NCBI GenBank assembly: GCA_039811765.1
Contig: JBDHZF010000101.1
Coordinates: 1-8,894, forward strand
Direction: 5' to 3'
DNA length: 8,894 nucleotides
Origin: JAGQUL01 sp039811765
GTDB taxonomy: Bacteria > Actinomycetota > Thermoleophilia > Gaiellales > SKUG01
Shown: in pieces, positions 6,938-8,894 of the stretch
How positions within the stretch are numbered: the first letter of the stretch is position 1
Layout: the number at the start of each line of letters is the position of its first letter
The notes under the pieces: model-generated
The model's database searches: none
What the model was told of the DNA's origin: nothing
Seen by the model: the letters and a program-made list of their open reading frames with translations, nothing else
Position numbers and translations under genes: made by a program

Positions 6938-6971
6938 GCAAGAACCTGCAGGTGCTTGCAGCGCACTGCGC
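6938..6971. promoter_or_regulatory. Two adjacent palindromes in the protease/tRNA-Leu divergent region
   Basis: Positions 6938-6959 form a 22-bp palindrome with half-sites GCAAGAACCTG and CAGGTGCTTGC; only one of the 11 pairs is mismatched, and the centre is ACCTGCAGGT. One base later, GCGCA-C-TGCGC (6961-6971) is a second, perfect palindrome. They lie about 120-155 bp upstream of the protease start and about 105 bp upstream of the tRNA-Leu. Two dimer sites side by side look like an operator for an unknown regulator. No clear -35/-10 pair for the protease could be assigned in this 259-bp region. Confidence 0.45.
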
Positions 6972-7048
6972 AAACGTGTCCGCGCCTTCGTGCACATGGC
7001 GACAGTCGAACCGTTCGGATCGGCAACGAAGCACGGCGGTGCCGCGTG

Positions 7049-7054
7049 TATGCT
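7049..7054 (+). promoter_or_regulatory. Possible -10 element of tRNA-Leu (and tig)
   Basis: TATGCT would place initiation near 7061, about 15 nt before the tRNA 5' end, which is a suitable distance. No good -35 hexamer is found 16-18 nt upstream, so the call rests on the -10 and its position only. Confidence 0.3.
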
Positions 7055-7075
7055 CACGCTCACGTGCACGCACGC

Positions 7076-7158
7076 GCGGGCGTGGCGGAATTGGTAGACG
7101 CGCCGGATTTAGGATCCGGTGGGCACTGCCCGTGGAGGTTCAAGTCCTCTCGCCCGCA
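7076..7158 (+). tRNA. tRNA-Leu (anticodon UAG)
   Basis: A complete class II tRNA with a long variable arm. The acceptor arms are GCGGGCG and CGCCCGC, with discriminator A at 7158. The D arm is GUGGCGGAAUUGGUAGAC. The anticodon stem CCGGA/UCCGG (7103-7107 and 7115-7119) encloses UUUAGGA, with anticodon UAG at 7110-7112 reading CUA and other CUN Leu codons. The T arm is GGAGG-UUCAAGU-CCUCU, with one G-U pair. CCA is not encoded. Its 3' end lies 37 nt before the trigger factor start codon. Confidence 0.98.
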
Positions 7159-7195
7159 TCACCGCATCAGACCAGACACAAGGAACGCCGCTCGC

Positions 7196-8563
7196 ATGAT
7201 GAAGACCACGATCGCACGCCTCGAGGACACGAAGCTCCGGCTGGACATCGAGGTGCCCGAAGACGTGCTCAAGGATGCGATGGACGCCACGCTCGCGCAC
7301 ATGGGAAGCCAGCTCAACATCCCCGGCTTCCGACCGGGCAAGGTGCCGCCCCAAGCCGTGCTCGCTCGCCTCGGGCGCGACGCGATCGTCGACGAGACGA
7401 TCCGCTTGTTCCTCGACGACTGGTATCGCGCTGCGGTGATCGGCAGCGGCGTGCGTCCCGTCGCGCAGCCGGAGATCGAGTTCGCCGAGGGCGACGACGC
7501 GCCGAGCGCCGGCGTTCGCTTCTCCGCGACGATCGAGGTCGCGCCCAAGCCGAAGCTGCCGGATCTCGCGACGCTCGAGGTGGATCGACCGAACCTGCCG
7601 GACGTGCAGCAGTACGTCGACCAAGTGCTCGAAGCGACGCTTCGCGGCGCGGGCACGCTCATCGACACTGGCGAGGGCGCGAAAGAGGGCGACGAGGTCG
7701 TCGTCGACTTCCGCTGCACGATCGACGACGAGGACGTCGTCGGCGCTGGCGCCACCGGCTACCAGGCCCGCGTGGGCGATGGGCGCCTGCTCGCCGAGCT
7801 GGAGGAAGCGATCATCGGCAAGCCCGCCGGCACCGAAGTGGACGTGCCCGTGTCGTTCCCGGCCGACCACCCGATGACGCAGCTCGCGGGCAAGGACGCC
7901 GTCTTCCATCTCGCGCTGCGCAGCGTGCAGGATCTGCAGCTGCCCGAGCTCACCGACGAGGTCGCGGCGAGCGTCAGCGAGTTCGCCACCGCCGCCGAGC
8001 TGGACGCCGACATTCGCGGTTCGATCACCGCGCGCCTCGAAGAAGAAGTGCTCGGCATCTTCCGCGGCAACGCGGTCGCGGCGCTCGCCGCGTCGGTCGA
8101 GCTCGAAGAGCCCGCATCGCTCGTGCAAGGACGCCAGCAAGATCTCTACAACGGTCTCAAACAGCAGCTCGCGCAGGCCGGACTGTCGATGGAGGCGTAC
8201 CTCGATCGTGCCGGTCGCGACACCGAAGGACTCTTCGCCGAGCTGGAGGAGAGCGCGCGCGACGATCTGCGCCGCGAGCTGTCGCTGCTGGCGGTGGCCG
8301 AAGAATTCGACCTGGCCGTCACCGAGGACGACCTGCGCAAGGAGGTCGCCGAGCACGCCGAGCACACCGGCCAGTCGGTGGACGACGCGATGGAGCAGAT
8401 CGTTCGTTCCGGACGAGCGGACATGCTCCGCGGCGAGCTGCTGATCCAGCGCGCGATCGATCACGTCGTCGCCACCGTCAAGCCGAAGCCCGTGGATCTT
8501 CCCACGCGCGAGGAGGCCGAAGCCGAGGCCGCCGCGAACGGTGAGGAACCGGTCGAGGAGTGA
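7196..8563 (+). CDS. tig: Trigger factor, ribosome-associated chaperone and prolyl isomerase
   Basis: The 455-residue product binds nascent chains at the ribosome exit tunnel. The N-terminal ribosome-binding domain (about 1-118) contains the signature GFRPGKVP at 44-51, which docks on ribosomal protein L23. The FKBP-type peptidyl-prolyl isomerase domain (about 160-250) begins GDEVVVDFRCTID and continues through FPADHPMTQLAGKDAVFHLALRSV. The helical C-terminal chaperone arms follow (about 255-430), and the protein ends in a short acidic tail (EEAEAEAAANGEEPVEE). The length is normal for the family. ATG 7196 is preceded by AAGGA at 7180-7184; a second ATG at 7199 is possible. It may be transcribed together with the tRNA-Leu. 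In many bacteria clpP follows, but it is not in this window. Confidence 0.98.
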   Translation: MMKTTIARLEDTKLRLDIEVPEDVLKDAMDATLAHMGSQLNIPGFRPGKVPPQAVLARLGRDAIVDETIRLFLDDWYRAAVIGSGVRPVAQPEIEFAEGDDAPSAGVRFSATIEVAPKPKLPDLATLEVDRPNLPDVQQYVDQVLEATLRGAGTLIDTGEGAKEGDEVVVDFRCTIDDEDVVGAGATGYQARVGDGRLLAELEEAIIGKPAGTEVDVPVSFPADHPMTQLAGKDAVFHLALRSVQDLQLPELTDEVAASVSEFATAAELDADIRGSITARLEEEVLGIFRGNAVAALAASVELEEPASLVQGRQQDLYNGLKQQLAQAGLSMEAYLDRAGRDTEGLFAELEESARDDLRRELSLLAVAEEFDLAVTEDDLRKEVAEHAEHTGQSVDDAMEQIVRSGRADMLRGELLIQRAIDHVVATVKPKPVDLPTREEAEAEAAANGEEPVEE

Positions 8564-8674
8564 CTTGGCAACGACGGCCGCGGCCCGGTTTTCGGACGCG
8601 GTGCCTGTCTGCTGCCGGCAAACACGTGTTTCGCGCGGGTTTGCCGACACAAGTCCAGTCGATCACGGCCGAGA

Positions 8675-8770
8675 GTGACGAAAACGTCCAACTTGGTCGC
8701 GTTCATCACTGTCGACGTCGAGATCGTGAACGATACTGACCAAGACGCTCGAATGGGACGTTCTCGTCAT
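8675..8770. repeat. Nested inverted repeats downstream of tig
   Basis: GTGACGAAAACGTCC (8675-8689) matches the reverse complement of GGACGTTCTCGTCAT (8756-8770) at 13 of 15 positions. Inside it, CTTGGTC (8693-8699) pairs exactly with GACCAAG (8739-8745). ATCGT-GA-ACGAT (8723-8734) is a further small dyad. Together the arms could fold as a long interrupted stem, or represent paired binding sites. Confidence 0.45.
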
Positions 8771-8894
8771 TTTCGCTGCACGCGCTCGGACCGTGGCGAC
8801 CATGACGGATCGCTTATCGTCGTCGATGTGAGCGATCTGCCCATGATGGGCAGTACGCTCTCAGCAGCGCGCGCACGCAAGCCCTCAAGGTCTG
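8675..8894 (+). CDS. Weak candidate: N-terminal part of an unrecognised protein
   Basis: From GTG 8675 an open plus-strand frame continues to the window end (73 codons). It contains two beta-strand-like runs, SNLVAFITVDVEIV and GSLIVVDVSDL, separated by an Arg/His/Asp-rich stretch. The ribosome-binding site is weak and the frame is also open upstream of the GTG. A competing open frame on the minus strand enters from the window edge and stops at 8767 (for example LRARAAESVLPIMGRS). Neither has decisive codon bias, and I recognise neither. This may be non-coding. Confidence 0.22.
   Translation, partial: MTKTSNLVAFITVDVEIVNDTDQDARMGRSRHFRCTRSDRGDHDGSLIVVDVSDLPMMGSTLSAARARKPSRS
8830..8860. repeat. 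31-nt hairpin/dyad near the window end
   Basis: CTGCCCAT-G-ATGGGCAG (8837-8853) is a perfect palindrome with a one-base centre. After a symmetric 2-nt mismatch (AT and TA), GAGCG (8830-8834) and CGCTC (8856-8860) extend it to 13 pairs in total. No T run follows on either strand, so a terminator is unlikely. It could be an operator. Confidence 0.55.

Larger units (their letters stand above)
8564..8894. other. 331-bp region after tig without a confident gene
   Basis: This stretch has visibly more mixed base composition than the genes around it and no convincing intrinsic terminator after tig (GGCCGCGGCC at 8576-8585 has no loop, although TTTT follows at 8589). It holds several dyads, among them GCCGGCAAAC/GTTTGCCGAC (8614-8623 and 8639-8648) around the perfect palindrome AAACACGTGTTT (8620-8631). 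It probably carries the regulatory region of a gene beyond the window. Open frames run off the end on both strands; only the plus-strand one from 8675 is listed, at low confidence. Confidence 0.6.

Noticed and set aside
6817..7026. Upstream in-frame extension of the protease to ATG 7026
   Set aside because: It would place about 70 Arg/Cys-rich residues before a normal signal peptide; ATG 6816 has GAGGG at correct spacing.
6710..7195. Upstream in-frame extension of trigger factor
   Set aside because: The extension reads through the tRNA-Leu gene; the family N-terminus and ribosome-binding site match ATG 7196.
8576..8592. GGCCGCGGCC followed by TTTT as a tig terminator
   Set aside because: The palindrome has no loop and cannot form a stable hairpin next to the T run.
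1..8894. Frequent GCGATCG/CGATCG words, considered as an iterated palindrome like HIP1
   Set aside because: Most fall at in-frame Ile-ATC codons next to G- or C-rich codons, so codon bias explains them; a genome-wide count against a codon-shuffled model would be needed to claim more.

Overview
The window is high-GC DNA with the codon bias of a GC-rich actinobacterium. Three things point that way: third positions are strongly G/C, a tRNA-Leu sits directly upstream of the trigger factor gene (an arrangement I recall from many actinobacteria), and a secreted subtilisin-like protease carries a tryptophan-rich C-terminal repeat, which I also recall mainly from actinobacteria. A deep-branching class such as Thermoleophilia or Acidimicrobiia is possible, but the sequence alone does not settle it.

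Layout. Positions 1-246 (minus strand) hold the start of an unrecognised gene cut by the window edge. A tRNA-Arg(UCG) follows on the minus strand (463-536), with a readable promoter at 548-576. Diverging from it is a two-gene plus-strand unit: a 14-TM-type DHA2 MFS exporter (706-2253) and, 13 bp later, a TetR-family regulator (2267-2833). A perfect 22-bp palindrome in the exporter leader (647-668) is the obvious candidate operator, so this reads as a self-contained, probably substrate-induced efflux module. A small 96-residue orphan gene (2945-3235, plus) comes next; its 3' end overlaps tail to tail with the following minus-strand operon.

That operon runs from 6816 down to 3158. It encodes a signal-peptide-bearing S8 serine protease ending in nine SQW pentapeptides (5395-6816), then, 8 nt later, a 742-residue membrane sensor histidine kinase with GAF-like, PAS, HisKA and HATPase domains (3158-5386). 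No response regulator is present. The tight pairing of a secreted protease with a sensor kinase suggests a shared envelope-related job, but this is inference.

Between the protease and a plus-strand tRNA-Leu(UAG) (7076-7158) lies a 259-bp divergent region with two adjacent palindromes (6938-6971). The trigger factor gene tig (7196-8563) follows the tRNA by 37 nt. The last 331 bp (8564-8894) contain no confident gene, but they are rich in dyad symmetry and hold one weak candidate reading frame leaving the window.

The most distinctive content is the protease-kinase operon with its Trp repeat tail. The rest is an ordinary efflux/regulator pair and housekeeping genes. I found no CRISPR array, transposase, integrase or phage gene.
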